This document shows, piece by piece, positions 28,424-37,534 of a DNA stretch of 64,000 nt. Within the stretch, counting starts at the first letter, position 1, and each line of letters opens with the position of its first letter. The position numbers and the translations under genes are program-made. Source of the DNA: JAJXZJ01 sp050012855 (GTDB lineage Bacteria; Verrucomicrobiota; Verrucomicrobiia; Limisphaerales; J093); the NCBI GenBank assembly GCA_050012855.1, contig JBEKGJ010000020.1, positions 1 through 64,000 on the forward strand, read 5' to 3'. The notes under the pieces were generated by a model. That model did no database searches. It saw only the letters and a program-made list of their open reading frames with translations, and had not been told where the DNA came from.

Positions 28424-28696
28424 ATGTCGGCGAAGGCGGAAATCGGCTGGAAAGGCCGCACGGCGGACGGTGAGCGGCGCGAGGTGTACGCGCGTCACGT
28501 CGGCGGCGATTGGCGTTTCTACGAGCGCAGCCGTCGCTACGACGAATGGCACGAGCTGCCAGACCCGCCGCTGGCCGACTGGCTCGAACTGCTCGACGCC
28601 ATCGAACGGCTCGTCCAACGCCAGCGCCAGCGCCCGGAAGAACCGAATCGTATCCGGCGGACCATTCGTTCGCGCTTTCCCGAGGCAGGGATCTGA
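28424..28696 (+). CDS. Small conserved-looking protein of unknown function
   Basis: 90 residues from ATG 28424, 11 bp after ispF, so probably in the same transcript. The sequence is rich in Arg and Trp (VGGDWRFYERSRRYDEWHELPDPPLADWLELLDAIERLV). A compact fold with a C-terminal amphipathic helix seems likely. No family is recognised. Confidence 0.6.
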   Translation: MSAKAEIGWKGRTADGERREVYARHVGGDWRFYERSRRYDEWHELPDPPLADWLELLDAIERLVQRQRQRPEEPNRIRRTIRSRFPEAGI

Positions 28697-28742
28697 GCAG
28701 TGCGATGCCGTGGCGCAGCCCTGGAGACAGTTTGCAGCCCGG

Positions 28743-30041
28743 CTAGCCCGCAGTTGTCCGCTTGAGCGTGGGTACCTCGACCGGTGCCGGCGAGTCCTCC
28801 AAGGCGTGGTCAGCCGACAACGATTCGCCCGACCAGAGACGCTGCGAAGTCCACGTCGCAGGCGGGTCCGACCAGAACGGATCCGTTGGCGGCAATCCCA
28901 AGGGCAGCAGACCTACGCTGCAGAGGTAGAGACTGCCCGTGGAAATGTAAGTTTCACCCAGCGCCGGCTGGTGACCGCAGAATCCCACCCGCAGCCAGCC
29001 CCGGTCATCAAACGTGCCCGGAAAGGAAATCATGCGCCGGATCACCGCGGTCAAAGCGCCACGTACAGCCGGCGCGCGCAGCGGTTCCGGCAGACTCCCT
29101 CGCAACGCCACCTGGGCCAGCGTCTGGAATGCACCGAAACGATAGGTGGTGGAACGACCCAGCGACGGGAACGTGCCATCGGGGGCGATCAACCGCTCCT
29201 GGATCACCGCGAAGCGCCGGGCCCGCTGCTCCACGATGCGGAGGACCGGATCGAAAGCGCCGTCATGCCGTCGCAGGCAGGCCAACACGTCCACCAGCAT
29301 GGGCTGGATGACGAAACTGTTGTAATAGTCCCAGTGGAAAAAGTCGCCATCCCCGTAGGCGCCATCGCCCTTGTACCAGGCCAGCATGCGGCGCAGACTG
29401 TTCTCCAACCGGTCCTCGACGGTCGGCTCGCCCATTGCAAGCAGGGCCGCCTCGACGGTGGCAGCGAACATGACCCAGTTGTTCGTCGGCGGACGAATGA
29501 CGCGAGAGGATTCTAATGCCGCCACGATTTGTCGCCGGACACGCGACTCCAGCGGCTGCCACAACGCGCCGGGCGCGCGCAGGATGGCCTGGGCGAGGAA
29601 GGCGGCGTCCACCAGCGGTTGCTGGCCCTGGTTGAAATTCATGAAGTCCGGCGAGGCCGGGTCGGTGGCAGCATCGAGTCCGGCGAGCGCCAGATTGCGC
29701 AGGCGCTTCTGCTGGGCCGCCGCGGCGCTTCCGGGCGCGTTGAGTTCCAACCAGGGCGCCAGGCCCGCCAGCAACCGCCCAAACGCCTCGAGATGCGTGA
29801 ACCGGCGTCGGTCGGCGGGATCGCCGCGGGTTTCGACCGGCATCACGCGTTTTAACTCGCGTCGGGCCAGATGTTCCAGCACCGGATCCGCAAGCTGCCG
29901 GACGACGTTCAGCCAAAAGGACCGGTCACCGGTGCCGGCGGCGGAAGCCCCGGAAGCGGGCGCCCCGATCGCAGAGGCCGCAGCGACGCCAACGACCCCA
30001 ACGGAAGCGAGCTGAGTGCAGAATTCGCGGCGGCTGGTCAT
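28743..30041 (-). CDS. DUF2264 protein with Tat-like signal
   Basis: 432 residues. The N-terminus MTSRREFCTQLASVGVVGVAAA resembles a twin-arginine or long signal peptide. The body fits DUF2264: FNQGQQPLVDAAFLAQAIL, PPTNNWVMFAATVEAALLAMG, YGDGDFFHWDYYNSFVIQPML. The family is predicted to have an alpha/alpha-barrel like glycoside hydrolases or polysaccharide lyases; an activity on uronic-acid or rhamnose polymers is inference. It converges on the small gene after ispF and is downstream of, and oriented with, the BlaR1-like gene (52 bp gap). Confidence 0.75.
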   Translation of the reverse strand: MTSRREFCTQLASVGVVGVAAASAIGAPASGASAAGTGDRSFWLNVVRQLADPVLEHLARRELKRVMPVETRGDPADRRRFTHLEAFGRLLAGLAPWLELNAPGSAAAAQQKRLRNLALAGLDAATDPASPDFMNFNQGQQPLVDAAFLAQAILRAPGALWQPLESRVRRQIVAALESSRVIRPPTNNWVMFAATVEAALLAMGEPTVEDRLENSLRRMLAWYKGDGAYGDGDFFHWDYYNSFVIQPMLVDVLACLRRHDGAFDPVLRIVEQRARRFAVIQERLIAPDGTFPSLGRSTTYRFGAFQTLAQVALRGSLPEPLRAPAVRGALTAVIRRMISFPGTFDDRGWLRVGFCGHQPALGETYISTGSLYLCSVGLLPLGLPPTDPFWSDPPATWTSQRLWSGESLSADHALEDSPAPVEVPTLKRTTAG

Positions 30042-30093
30042 GGGCGCGAGGATGGATCAGTCGGCCAGTGCTGTAAATCTCGTAGCGTAGGCG

Positions 30094-33000
30094 TCACGGC
30101 TGCGGGTTGACCGGGCGTCGCGCCCGGGGTCGGTCCGCGGGGGGCGGGACGCCGACGGAACTCGCCGCCGAGGACGGTTGCGCCACGGGGCTTGTGGGCG
30201 AAATTCGTGACTCGTTGGTCGTGGATTCTCCCTCTCCGTTCAACTTGATGACACCCAGGTCAAGCGGCGCGACTTCGGCGGTGCCGGCGGGCTTGGGAAC
30301 CCGGATGTCATGGAGCACGGTTGGAAGCAGCAGGTTCGGCAGATCTATGAATCGGACATCCACCGACAAGTCGTAGGTGCCCGGGGGCACGTCCTCAATC
30401 CGGAAGGAGCCATCGGGCCCAATCCGGGCGAGGTAGGAACGCTCGGAGCGCCGATGCGCTTTGCCCTCCGGCGACAGCCAGTATTGTTCGAGGCGCGTTT
30501 GATACTGCTTCGCCGCGGCGAACCGATCCGCGCCGGTTGTCAGGCGGGCAAAATCGGGGGCCTCGAACTTGGGCGCCGGCGGCAGCGGGAGGGTCAAGGC
30601 AACCCTTCTCATCCCCGAGTCGGTTTGGTCAGTTGTCTTGGGCAAGGCGACTCTCCCAGTCACCGCGGTTCCGAGTTCCAACGTGACGTGGGTGGTTTCG
30701 CCAGCACGGGCCGTGATGGCAATCTGGTGACTCTCTTCAGGGATGGGAATCGTGGTGCCGGGCAGCGTGATCTGCGCATCCAGGAAGAGCCGGCATAGCA
30801 AATACTCCCCTTCCGGAACAAAAAACTCAAACGTCCCGCCGCCAACCAGTTTGCTCGGACGCTCAAACTCCGGTGGCGACGTGGCGATCGTGCCGGTCCA
30901 ATTGATGCGTGAAAGCACGAGACGGGCAGAATGCGACCAAGGCCATTCGCCTTGCACCTTGGCCCAAGGTTTGAGATGGATGATTGGCGAGGCGACGAAG
31001 TCGGCCCAGGGAATCTCGGCGTAGCTGTAATAGGACCGCACCGTCAGGATGCCGCCACCCGGCCAGGGTGGCAGGGAGAACTCTCCCTTTTCGTCGGTTT
31101 CCGCCAATACTCCTTCACGCAGCAGTTGGTGGGTGACCCGTGGCAGGGAGAAGACCCGTGGCAGGGAGAACTTTCCCTTTTCGTCGGTTTCCGGCCGGTA
31201 GGCTGCCGGGGCGAAATGATAGTCCCGATGACCCGGCCAGATGGCCACCTCGGCGCGCACGACCGGTTGGCCATCCGGGCCCAACACTTTGCCCTTCAAC
31301 CGGGCGGCTTTGACCAACTCGAAGGTCAAGGTCGTGCCGTCGTCGTCTGGCCCCAAGGCGCGGGAAACCACCGGCGCGTAACCCTCCGCATCGACCAGCA
31401 ACGCAGCGTCGGCTGGCATGGCAAACGGGAAATCGAAGGCGAACCTGCCGGAACCCGGTTCGCCCAGCGTGCCTTCCACACTCCAATCAACGCACGGCCC
31501 ACCCGCAACGCCGAGCAAATGCGCGCCATAGACGTGGAAGTTGGGGATCGGCTGTCGGGAGTCGCGATCCAGGACCGTGACAAGGACCACCGGCACATGT
31601 CGGGGAGCAAGCTTGTCATCGTGGAGGACGAACTTGCGCTCGGCTCCATTTGGAGCAAGCGATCCGGTGAAGGACACTTGGTAGCCGGAGTGAGTGATGA
31701 CAAAGTCATGGTTATCACGAACGCCTGGCCAGATGAACCAGCCTTCCTGGTCCGTATTGGTCCGCCATCTGGCATCCACCGCTTCGACCTTCGCACCGGC
31801 CACCGGCCGGCCTTCGGTGTCCACAACCCGCCCTCGAATGCCGCCCGTGATTGGTGGTTGGGAGATTGGGCGTAAAGCGGGCGCGTTGGTGGCCTGGGCC
31901 TTGAGCGCCGCGTGATAGGCGCGCAACCCTTCGGGCCAGGGAGCCAGACCCATGTCACTGGTTAGCCGAAGGTCCGTGCAGGCAACTTGGCCTTCGCGAA
32001 CGGTTACTCGGTCCCATACGATGGTAAAGTGCGTGTTGGTGCCCTTTCCGGCCTGCTTAAGACGCGCCAGATAGTCGCCGAGAATGTACCACTCACCGGC
32101 CGGCACGTCGCGAAAAGTGAAGCGTCCGTTCTGTTCCGTCCGAACCTCACGTCCAAGGGCATAGAGGCCTGGATCCCAGATCCGGCTGAGAAGGATCAAC
32201 TGATTGCTCCACGGCCGTCCATCCAGTTCCAGGGTTCCTTCGACCGTGCCCGGGCCTTGCAGCAGAATCGCGTGCCCGTTGGTGAAGCGGCGCAAGTCCA
32301 CCTCGGCCATGTCGTCTTGCTGGTTACGAACGACAAGTCTGTCCGCTTGCGGTTCCGCCCAGAGGAGGAAATGCCCTTGGTCGTCAGCGACGTGGTAGTC
32401 TCCCAACGGTCCAACCGCCCCGTCGGGCGTTTTGCGAATGAAGCGTAGTTGCGCGTGGGGCACGGGCCGGCCGTGAAACAGGACGGTTCCCCAGACACGT
32501 TCTTTGAACCCTTGCGGCGTGAGCTTTGGCGTCCACACCGGGTAGTTGTCGGAATGACCAGCACCGGCGCTGGACTTTGCCGTTTGCAGATTGTTCGCAT
32601 CCGTCAGGCCAATTGCGCCCAGACCGACGATCAGCAGCCCCGCCAGCGCAGACCAGCGCCGCGGTTGGCGGAAACCCGCGATGGCCAGGATGCGTCGCCG
32701 GAGTTGGTGTTTGTCCTCCAGAATTCCCACCAGACCGGGCATCGCGGCCGGCCGGGCGAATTGATCCAGCAGGCGGAGGATGGTTTCACCATAAGCCTGG
32801 CGGGCGGATTCGCCGGCAGCCTCCAGCGCGAGCGCGTCGCAGGCCAGCTCGCGGTCCGCCCGCATGCGGGCGAACGCGAGCCAGACGAGCGGATTGAACC
32901 AGTGGAGGATTTGGAGCGCGGTGGTCAGCCAGTTCAACGCCACGTCGCGGCGTTTCAAGTGGGCGAACTCGTGGAGGAACACAAATCGCAGTTCCGCCAC

Positions 33001-33678
33001 GGAGAACCGCGCGGTGAACCCGACTGGCAGCAGCAGGCACGGTCGAAGCACGCCGAACAGCGCTGGCGTCAACACGGCATCCGTTTCGAGCAGCGCGACG
33101 GTGGAACGGACATTCATCTGTTGCCGGCAGGCGTCGAGCAGGTCCAGCGTCGAAGCCGCGGTGACTGGCCGGGCGTGGCGGAGGTGGCGATTCGCCCGCA
33201 CGATTTGCCGGGCGACGTAACCCCCCAGCGCCAGCACGCCGGCGAACCAAACCCAGGGCATGAGGACGAGCGGATCGAAACGCGGTTGCGGCGGGAGCAT
33301 GGTTGCCGTGGCTGAGGGGAGCGGTGGCGGGTTGAGCGCGGCGACGGGCGGGAGACCTGATCGTGCAGCGATGGGAGCCTGAGCAGGCAACGTGTTGGGA
33401 GCGGATTCATCGGGCGGGCGCAATGGCGCATTCGCTGCGGTACTGCTCATTGGGCTGGAAGGAGTGGTTCTCGCCAGGTTGAAACAACTCCACGCACTGG
33501 CGGGGGTGAAGGGCAGCGCGAGTCGCGCTACCACCAGCAGCCAGACGGCGTGCCGCCAGCGCGGCGCCAGCCGCCGGCGAAGCAACCATTGAGCGAGCAG
33601 AACCAGCAAAATCAGCACACCGGCCTGCCAGGAGGCCCGGAACAACCGGGACAGGACGAGTTCAATCGCGTTGTGCAT
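30094..33678 (-). CDS. BlaR1-like M56 metallopeptidase with long transthyretin-like tail
   Basis: 1194 residues (Met7 of the longest frame chosen; ATG 33696 is possible). The N-terminal 330 residues are an M56/BlaR1 membrane metalloprotease: several TM helices, PALFGVLRPCLLLP, and the zinc site FVFLHEFAHLKRRD (HEFAH), then ELACDALAL. Another TM (GLLIVGLGAIGL) follows. Instead of the penicillin-binding sensor of classical BlaR1, residues 390-1150 are a chain of carboxypeptidase-regulatory/transthyretin-like beta-sandwiches (GIRGRVVDTEGRPVAGAKVEAV, RLKGKVLGPDGQPVVRAEVAI). It lies directly after blaI, so it is presumably the signal-dependent protease that inactivates BlaI. The inducer is unlikely to be a beta-lactam. 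Confidence 0.85.
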   Translation of the reverse strand: MHNAIELVLSRLFRASWQAGVLILLVLLAQWLLRRRLAPRWRHAVWLLVVARLALPFTPASAWSCFNLARTTPSSPMSSTAANAPLRPPDESAPNTLPAQAPIAARSGLPPVAALNPPPLPSATATMLPPQPRFDPLVLMPWVWFAGVLALGGYVARQIVRANRHLRHARPVTAASTLDLLDACRQQMNVRSTVALLETDAVLTPALFGVLRPCLLLPVGFTARFSVAELRFVFLHEFAHLKRRDVALNWLTTALQILHWFNPLVWLAFARMRADRELACDALALEAAGESARQAYGETILRLLDQFARPAAMPGLVGILEDKHQLRRRILAIAGFRQPRRWSALAGLLIVGLGAIGLTDANNLQTAKSSAGAGHSDNYPVWTPKLTPQGFKERVWGTVLFHGRPVPHAQLRFIRKTPDGAVGPLGDYHVADDQGHFLLWAEPQADRLVVRNQQDDMAEVDLRRFTNGHAILLQGPGTVEGTLELDGRPWSNQLILLSRIWDPGLYALGREVRTEQNGRFTFRDVPAGEWYILGDYLARLKQAGKGTNTHFTIVWDRVTVREGQVACTDLRLTSDMGLAPWPEGLRAYHAALKAQATNAPALRPISQPPITGGIRGRVVDTEGRPVAGAKVEAVDARWRTNTDQEGWFIWPGVRDNHDFVITHSGYQVSFTGSLAPNGAERKFVLHDDKLAPRHVPVVLVTVLDRDSRQPIPNFHVYGAHLLGVAGGPCVDWSVEGTLGEPGSGRFAFDFPFAMPADAALLVDAEGYAPVVSRALGPDDDGTTLTFELVKAARLKGKVLGPDGQPVVRAEVAIWPGHRDYHFAPAAYRPETDEKGKFSLPRVFSLPRVTHQLLREGVLAETDEKGEFSLPPWPGGGILTVRSYYSYAEIPWADFVASPIIHLKPWAKVQGEWPWSHSARLVLSRINWTGTIATSPPEFERPSKLVGGGTFEFFVPEGEYLLCRLFLDAQITLPGTTIPIPEESHQIAITARAGETTHVTLELGTAVTGRVALPKTTDQTDSGMRRVALTLPLPPAPKFEAPDFARLTTGADRFAAAKQYQTRLEQYWLSPEGKAHRRSERSYLARIGPDGSFRIEDVPPGTYDLSVDVRFIDLPNLLLPTVLHDIRVPKPAGTAEVAPLDLGVIKLNGEGESTTNESRISPTSPVAQPSSAASSVGVPPPADRPRARRPVNPQP
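31069..31195. repeat. In-frame tandem duplications in the blaR1-like gene
   Basis: Segments 31069-31105 and 31159-31195 match at 36 of 37 bases, 90 bp apart. Between them an 18-bp unit (GACCCGTGGCAGGGAGAA) is perfectly repeated at 31135-31152 and 31153-31170. Both periods are multiples of three; the protein reads DEKGKFSLPRVFSLPRV, then later DEKGEFSLPPWPGG. These are recent expansions of a beta-sandwich turn. Confidence 0.85.
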
Positions 33679-33726
33679 GGTGGTGGAGAGTGGCAACCGG
33701 TGGTTCGGAGCAAGGCCGGTCGGCCA

Positions 33727-34101
33727 TCATTGATGTTTTTCGAGCAGCTTCCGCAGTTCGCGCAATTCGGTTGTCGAGAGTTTCCGGTGTTCGACGAAGT
33801 GGGCCAGCATCGGCCGGAGCGAGCCGCCAAAAACGCGGTCAAGGAAGGAATCGCTGGCGGCAGTCACGCAATCGTGTTCCGCAACCAGCGGGCGATAGAC
33901 ATAGGCGCGGCCTTCGGGCCGGTGGCCGAGGGCCTTCTTTTTCACGAGGCGGTTGAGCAGGGTGCGGACGGTTTTCGGATGCCAGGTGGGGTCGGCGGCG
34001 GTGAGCTGGGCGATGATGTCGGCGGCGGTGAGCGGCGAGCGCGCCCAGACGACGCGCATGACCTCCCATTCGGTTTCGGAGATGCGGGGAATCGTTGGCA
34101 T
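33727..34101 (-). CDS. blaI: BlaI/MecI-family repressor
   Basis: 124 residues. The N-terminal winged helix (ISETEWEVMRVVWARSPLTAADIIAQL, WHPKTVRTLLNRLVKKKALGHR) and the C-terminal dimerisation helices (FLDRVFGGSLRPMLAHFVEHRKLSTTELRELRKLLEKH) are typical of BlaI/MecI/CopY repressors. Such dimers bind TACA-N2-TGTA boxes; two are present 13-49 bp upstream of the start. It is the first gene of a two-gene unit with the membrane peptidase, as in bla and mec systems. No beta-lactamase gene lies nearby, so the regulon is likely different. Confidence 0.93.
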   Translation of the reverse strand: MPTIPRISETEWEVMRVVWARSPLTAADIIAQLTAADPTWHPKTVRTLLNRLVKKKALGHRPEGRAYVYRPLVAEHDCVTAASDSFLDRVFGGSLRPMLAHFVEHRKLSTTELRELRKLLEKHQ

Positions 34102-34113
34102 GGGACAATTGGC

Positions 34114-34150
34114 TTACAGATGTAATCTACCGCTAGGATTACACCTGTAG
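34114..34150. promoter_or_regulatory. Two tandem BlaI operators
   Basis: Box 1, TTACAGATGTAA (34114-34125), is a perfect TTACA-N2-TGTAA dyad. Box 2, TTACACCTGTAG (34139-34150), has one mismatch. Their centres are 25 bp apart. They also form one larger dyad (34116-34127 with 34137-34148). Box 2 lies between the -35 and -10 of the proposed blaI promoter. Confidence 0.88.
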
Positions 34151-34164
34151 TCAAAGCGTGTCAA
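34136..34164 (-). promoter_or_regulatory. blaI promoter
   Basis: On the minus strand TTGACA (34164-34159) is followed after 17 bp by TAATCC (34141-34136). The -35 is perfect, the -10 is moderate. Operator box 2 overlaps the spacer and the -10, which explains repression by BlaI. Confidence 0.6.
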
Positions 34165-34531
34165 GGGGGAAGTTGCGGCCGAAGTTGCGGTCGGCCGCCA
34201 CCCTTCCAGATCGGCGGGTCGCGGATCGCCGGGCCGCGGCGGCAACGCTGCGTCCGCAATCACAATTTGGGATTGGGAGCGCGCCCGTTTCGGGTACAGC
34301 CGACGGTATCCTCGCCGTCGGCCCTCGGCGACCGGCCACCCCCACGGCAAAAGAATCATTGTTTTATCCGCTGGTTCGGAACGTTCGCCGCGAGGGCGCG
34401 GCGAACGGCCGGCGAGCCGCCCGCGCTCCCCCCATTCCCGTAACGAGCCACGACGGTGGGTCGCGGACCGCTTTTTGCTGGCCAGCCGGACGCACCGACG
34501 GCAGCCTCGACGGCGGATTTGGCGGCGCGAC
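34165..34531. other. Gap without a gene, with a hairpin
   Basis: No supported gene lies here; open frames of either strand lack family features. A perfect 8-bp stem GCCGACGG / CCGTCGGC at 34299-34322 with an 8-nt loop is present, without a T-tract, so it is more likely a REP-like repeat than a terminator. The promoter of holB was not identified. Confidence 0.5.
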
Positions 34532-35563
34532 ATGGGCTTCACCCAATTCAACGAACAGCAGGCGACGGTGGCGCTGCTTCAGCGAAGTCTGGAGCGCGGC
34601 CGGCTGGGTCACGCTTATTTGCTCAGCGGCGGCCGGTTGGAGGACCTGGAAGCGCTGGCGCGCACGCTCGCCAAGACGCTCAACTGCCCGTCGCCACCGC
34701 GCCGCGCCGCCAACGGCCTGGCGCTGGATTGCTGCGACGCCTGCCTCGCGTGCCGGAAAATCGGGAACGATCTCCACGCCGACGTGCAGTGGCTGCGGCC
34801 GGAATCCAAGAGCCGCGTCATCCGGGTGGAACAAATGCGCGACCTGCTGCACACGGTGCACCTGAAGCCCACCGAGGCGCGTTTCAAGGTGGCGGTCATC
34901 GTCGCGGCGGACCGGTTGCAGGAGTCGGCGGCGAACGCATTTCTCAAGACGCTCGAAGAACCGCCGGCCAATTCGATCCTGATCCTGCTGACCACGGAGC
35001 CCGCGCGGGTGCTGGAGACGATCGTTTCGCGCTGCCTGCGGTTAAACGTGAGCGGCAGCACCCGGCCGAACGCGCCGGATGTGGTGGCGTGGGTGAAGGG
35101 GTTCGCGGTGGCGGCGGCGGCGCAGTCCAACGGGCTGTTGAATCGTTACCGGCTGTTGGGCGTGCTGCTCGGCCGTCTCGGGGAATTACGCGCGCGGATC
35201 GAGAAGACGCTGGGCGAGCGTTCACCGCTGGAACGCTACGACGATGTGGCCGTCGAACTGCGCGACAAGTGGGAGGAGGAACTGGCGGCGGCGATCGAGG
35301 CGGAGTACCGGCGGCAGCGGACGGAGTTGCTGGCCGCCGTGCAATGGTGGCTGCGGGACGTCTGGCTGCGCAAGCTGGGCGCCGATCCGGCCCTGCTGGG
35401 CTTTGTGGAGTTTGCCGACACGTCCGGCCAGGTCGCTGCCCGGCTGTCGGAGCGCGACGCGATGGCGAATTTGTTGGTCGTGGAACAGACGCAGCGCCTG
35501 CTGTACTCGAACGTGCAGGAGGCGCTGGCCCTCGAGGTCGGACTCCTGCGCTTGAAGTTGTGA
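34532..35563 (+). CDS. holB: DNA polymerase III delta-prime-like subunit
   Basis: 343 residues from ATG 34532. The pattern GHAYLLSG, then CCDACLACRKI (zinc site), DVQWLRPESKSRVIRVEQMRDL, ADRLQESAANAFLKTLEEPPANSILILLTTEPARVLETIVSRCL is that of clamp-loader delta-prime/DnaX-like AAA proteins. The P-loop is lost (LLSGGRLEDLEAL), as expected for delta-prime, which does not hydrolyse ATP. It loads the beta clamp with the other clamp-loader subunits. Its stop overlaps the GTG start of the next gene by 4 bp. Confidence 0.88.
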   Translation: MGFTQFNEQQATVALLQRSLERGRLGHAYLLSGGRLEDLEALARTLAKTLNCPSPPRRAANGLALDCCDACLACRKIGNDLHADVQWLRPESKSRVIRVEQMRDLLHTVHLKPTEARFKVAVIVAADRLQESAANAFLKTLEEPPANSILILLTTEPARVLETIVSRCLRLNVSGSTRPNAPDVVAWVKGFAVAAAAQSNGLLNRYRLLGVLLGRLGELRARIEKTLGERSPLERYDDVAVELRDKWEEELAAAIEAEYRRQRTELLAAVQWWLRDVWLRKLGADPALLGFVEFADTSGQVAARLSERDAMANLLVVEQTQRLLYSNVQEALALEVGLLRLKL

Positions 35564-36912
35564 TCGCGGTCCGCCCAGAAGCGTCGCCGGACGCCCGGCA
35601 TGGCCGGATCGACCTTCCGGAAATCTTCGCCGTGGCGGCGGGGCTGTTCCTCGGATTGACGTTGATGAAGTTCGGCAACCCGCCGATTTTCGATTCGATG
35701 GTCGAACGACCGGGAACGGCGCTGGAGTTGTTCATCCAGCCGTGGCCGATTGCTTGGGGATACGCACTGCTCGGCGGCGTGGCGTTGGTGGGTTTGTTCG
35801 TCGTGCGGGGGGCGCCGTCGGTGCCGCGCTGGCCGTGGTTGCTGCCGCTGGCGTGGTTTGGCTGGCAACTCCTGTCGGCGACGGGCACGGTGGACGCCCG
35901 GCTGACGCGGATCGTGCTGGCGCATTTTGCGGCGCTGGTGGCGGGGTTTTACCTGGGCCTGTTTGCGCTGGCGCGGGCGCGGCGCCCGCTTTTTTTCTGG
36001 GCCGGCTTGTTGGTGGGCTTCGTCTTTGTCTTGTGGAGCGGGCTGGAGCAGCACTATGGCGGGCTCGAGGCGACGCGCCGCTACATCCAATCCCAACCGG
36101 ACTGGCAGAATCTGCCGCCCGAGCAGTTGAAGCGCGTGGCCAGCAACCGCATTTTCGCGACGCTGCTCTACCCGAATGTGCTGGCGGGCGTCCTGCTGCT
36201 GTTGGTGCCGGCGCTGGTGGTCGCCGTGTGGCAACTGGCCGCCGGCTGGCCTCGGCTGTTGCGATTGCTGGCGACGACCCTGCTGGCATGGGCCGGGCTG
36301 GCCTGCCTGTTCTGGTCGGGATCGAAGGCCGGTTGGTTGATCGCGTTGATCGTGGCGTTGGTGGCGCTGTTGCGGCTCAGCTTCAGCCAGAACCTGAAAC
36401 GGGCGCTGGTGGCGGTGCTGGTCATCGGCGGCCTGGTGGGATTCCTGCTGCGGTTCGCGCCGTACTTCTCGAAAGGCGCGACGAGTGTGGGCGCGCGGAT
36501 GGAATACTGGCGGGCGGGTTGGCGAACGTTCGTGGCCAACCCCGTGCGCGGCAGCGGGCCGGGGACGTTCGCGGTCTGCTATGCGCGGATCAAGCCGCCC
36601 GGGGCGGAAATGGCGCGCCTGACGCACAACGACTATCTCGAACAGGCCTCGGATTCAGGGTTGCCCGGCGCGGTGGTGTTTGCCGGATTCGTGGTGCTCT
36701 CGTTGCAGCGCCTGCAGCGGCGCTGCCGCGGCGATGGGTTGCGATGGGCCACCTGGCTGGGGCTGCTCGGATGGGCGCTGCAGAGCTTCGTCGAGTTCGG
36801 GCTTTACGTCCCGGCGGTGGGCTGGACGGCCTTCTGGCTGCTGGGCTGGCTGTGGGGTCTGCCGGAGGACATGGTACGAAACAACCGTGACAAACCGGTT
36901 CAGCCAGTCTAA
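35560..36912 (+). CDS. O-antigen ligase / polymerase-like membrane protein
   Basis: 450 residues from a GTG at 35560 that overlaps the holB stop (GTGA). About ten to twelve TM helices are visible. The Wzy_C-type region includes GSKAGWLIALIVAL, then RMEYWRAGWRTFVANPVRGSGPGTF and LTHNDYLEQASDSGLPGAVVF, the typical periplasmic-loop motifs of O-antigen ligases and related polymerases. It would transfer or polymerise lipid-linked glycans at the outer face of the inner membrane. No other glycan genes are adjacent, so the substrate is unknown. Confidence 0.82.
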   Translation: MIAVRPEASPDARHGRIDLPEIFAVAAGLFLGLTLMKFGNPPIFDSMVERPGTALELFIQPWPIAWGYALLGGVALVGLFVVRGAPSVPRWPWLLPLAWFGWQLLSATGTVDARLTRIVLAHFAALVAGFYLGLFALARARRPLFFWAGLLVGFVFVLWSGLEQHYGGLEATRRYIQSQPDWQNLPPEQLKRVASNRIFATLLYPNVLAGVLLLLVPALVVAVWQLAAGWPRLLRLLATTLLAWAGLACLFWSGSKAGWLIALIVALVALLRLSFSQNLKRALVAVLVIGGLVGFLLRFAPYFSKGATSVGARMEYWRAGWRTFVANPVRGSGPGTFAVCYARIKPPGAEMARLTHNDYLEQASDSGLPGAVVFAGFVVLSLQRLQRRCRGDGLRWATWLGLLGWALQSFVEFGLYVPAVGWTAFWLLGWLWGLPEDMVRNNRDKPVQPV

Positions 36913-36926
36913 TCTCGGGGCTCACG

Positions 36927-37397
36927 ATGAATGTCCTGTTTCTCAACGGTCCGAACCTCAACCTGCTCGGCCAGCGCGAGCCGGGGATTTACGGCCATGC
37001 GAGCCTGGCGGAGATCGAGGCGCAGGTGCGGGAACGGGCGGCGCGGCTGGGGCTGGAAGTCGAGTTCCGCCAGACGAACGCCGAGGGGCAGTTGGTGGAA
37101 TGGGTGCAGCAGGCAGCCGGCCGGTTTGCCGTGATCGTGCTGAACGCGGCGGCTTACACGCATACGAGCGTGGCGCTGCGGGATGCCATCTCGGCGGTCG
37201 GCGTGCCCACGATCGAAGTCCACCTGTCGAACATCCATGCCCGCGAGGAGTTTCGGCAGCGATCGTTGATCGCGCCGGTATGCCGGGGCCAGATTTGCGG
37301 CTTCGGGGCGACCTCGTATTTGCTCGCGCTCGAGGCGGCGGGAGCGATGGCCGCGGCTGGAGGGCGGCGCGAACCGCCCGCGGCGACGGCGGTTTGA
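36927..37397 (+). CDS. aroQ: 3-dehydroquinate dehydratase, type II
   Basis: 156 residues. It dehydrates 3-dehydroquinate in the shikimate pathway. The start MNVLFLNGPNLNLLGQREP is the family signature; the catalytic tyrosine is in GIYGH, the base-pair partners in LNAAAYTHTSVALRDA and IEVHLSNIHAREEFR (His and Arg), and APVCRGQICGFGATSY closes the site. The gene is 14 bp after the ligase-like gene, so probably cotranscribed. Confidence 0.96.
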   Translation: MNVLFLNGPNLNLLGQREPGIYGHASLAEIEAQVRERAARLGLEVEFRQTNAEGQLVEWVQQAAGRFAVIVLNAAAYTHTSVALRDAISAVGVPTIEVHLSNIHAREEFRQRSLIAPVCRGQICGFGATSYLLALEAAGAMAAAGGRREPPAATAV

Positions 37398-37534
37398 CAC
37401 CCGGAGGCGGTTGTTCTATCGGCCAACGTGCCTTGTCGGTTCACGAGTGGCTGCCCGGTGCCGGGTGTCGCGCGAGTGCCGAAGTCGAAGTCAGGGCGGT
37501 CAACACAAACCAATCAAACCTCACCGAAGAACGA

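Noticed and set aside
34456..35559. 5' extension of the O-antigen-ligase-like frame
   Set aside because: It lies over holB in another frame; membrane character begins only after GTG 35560.
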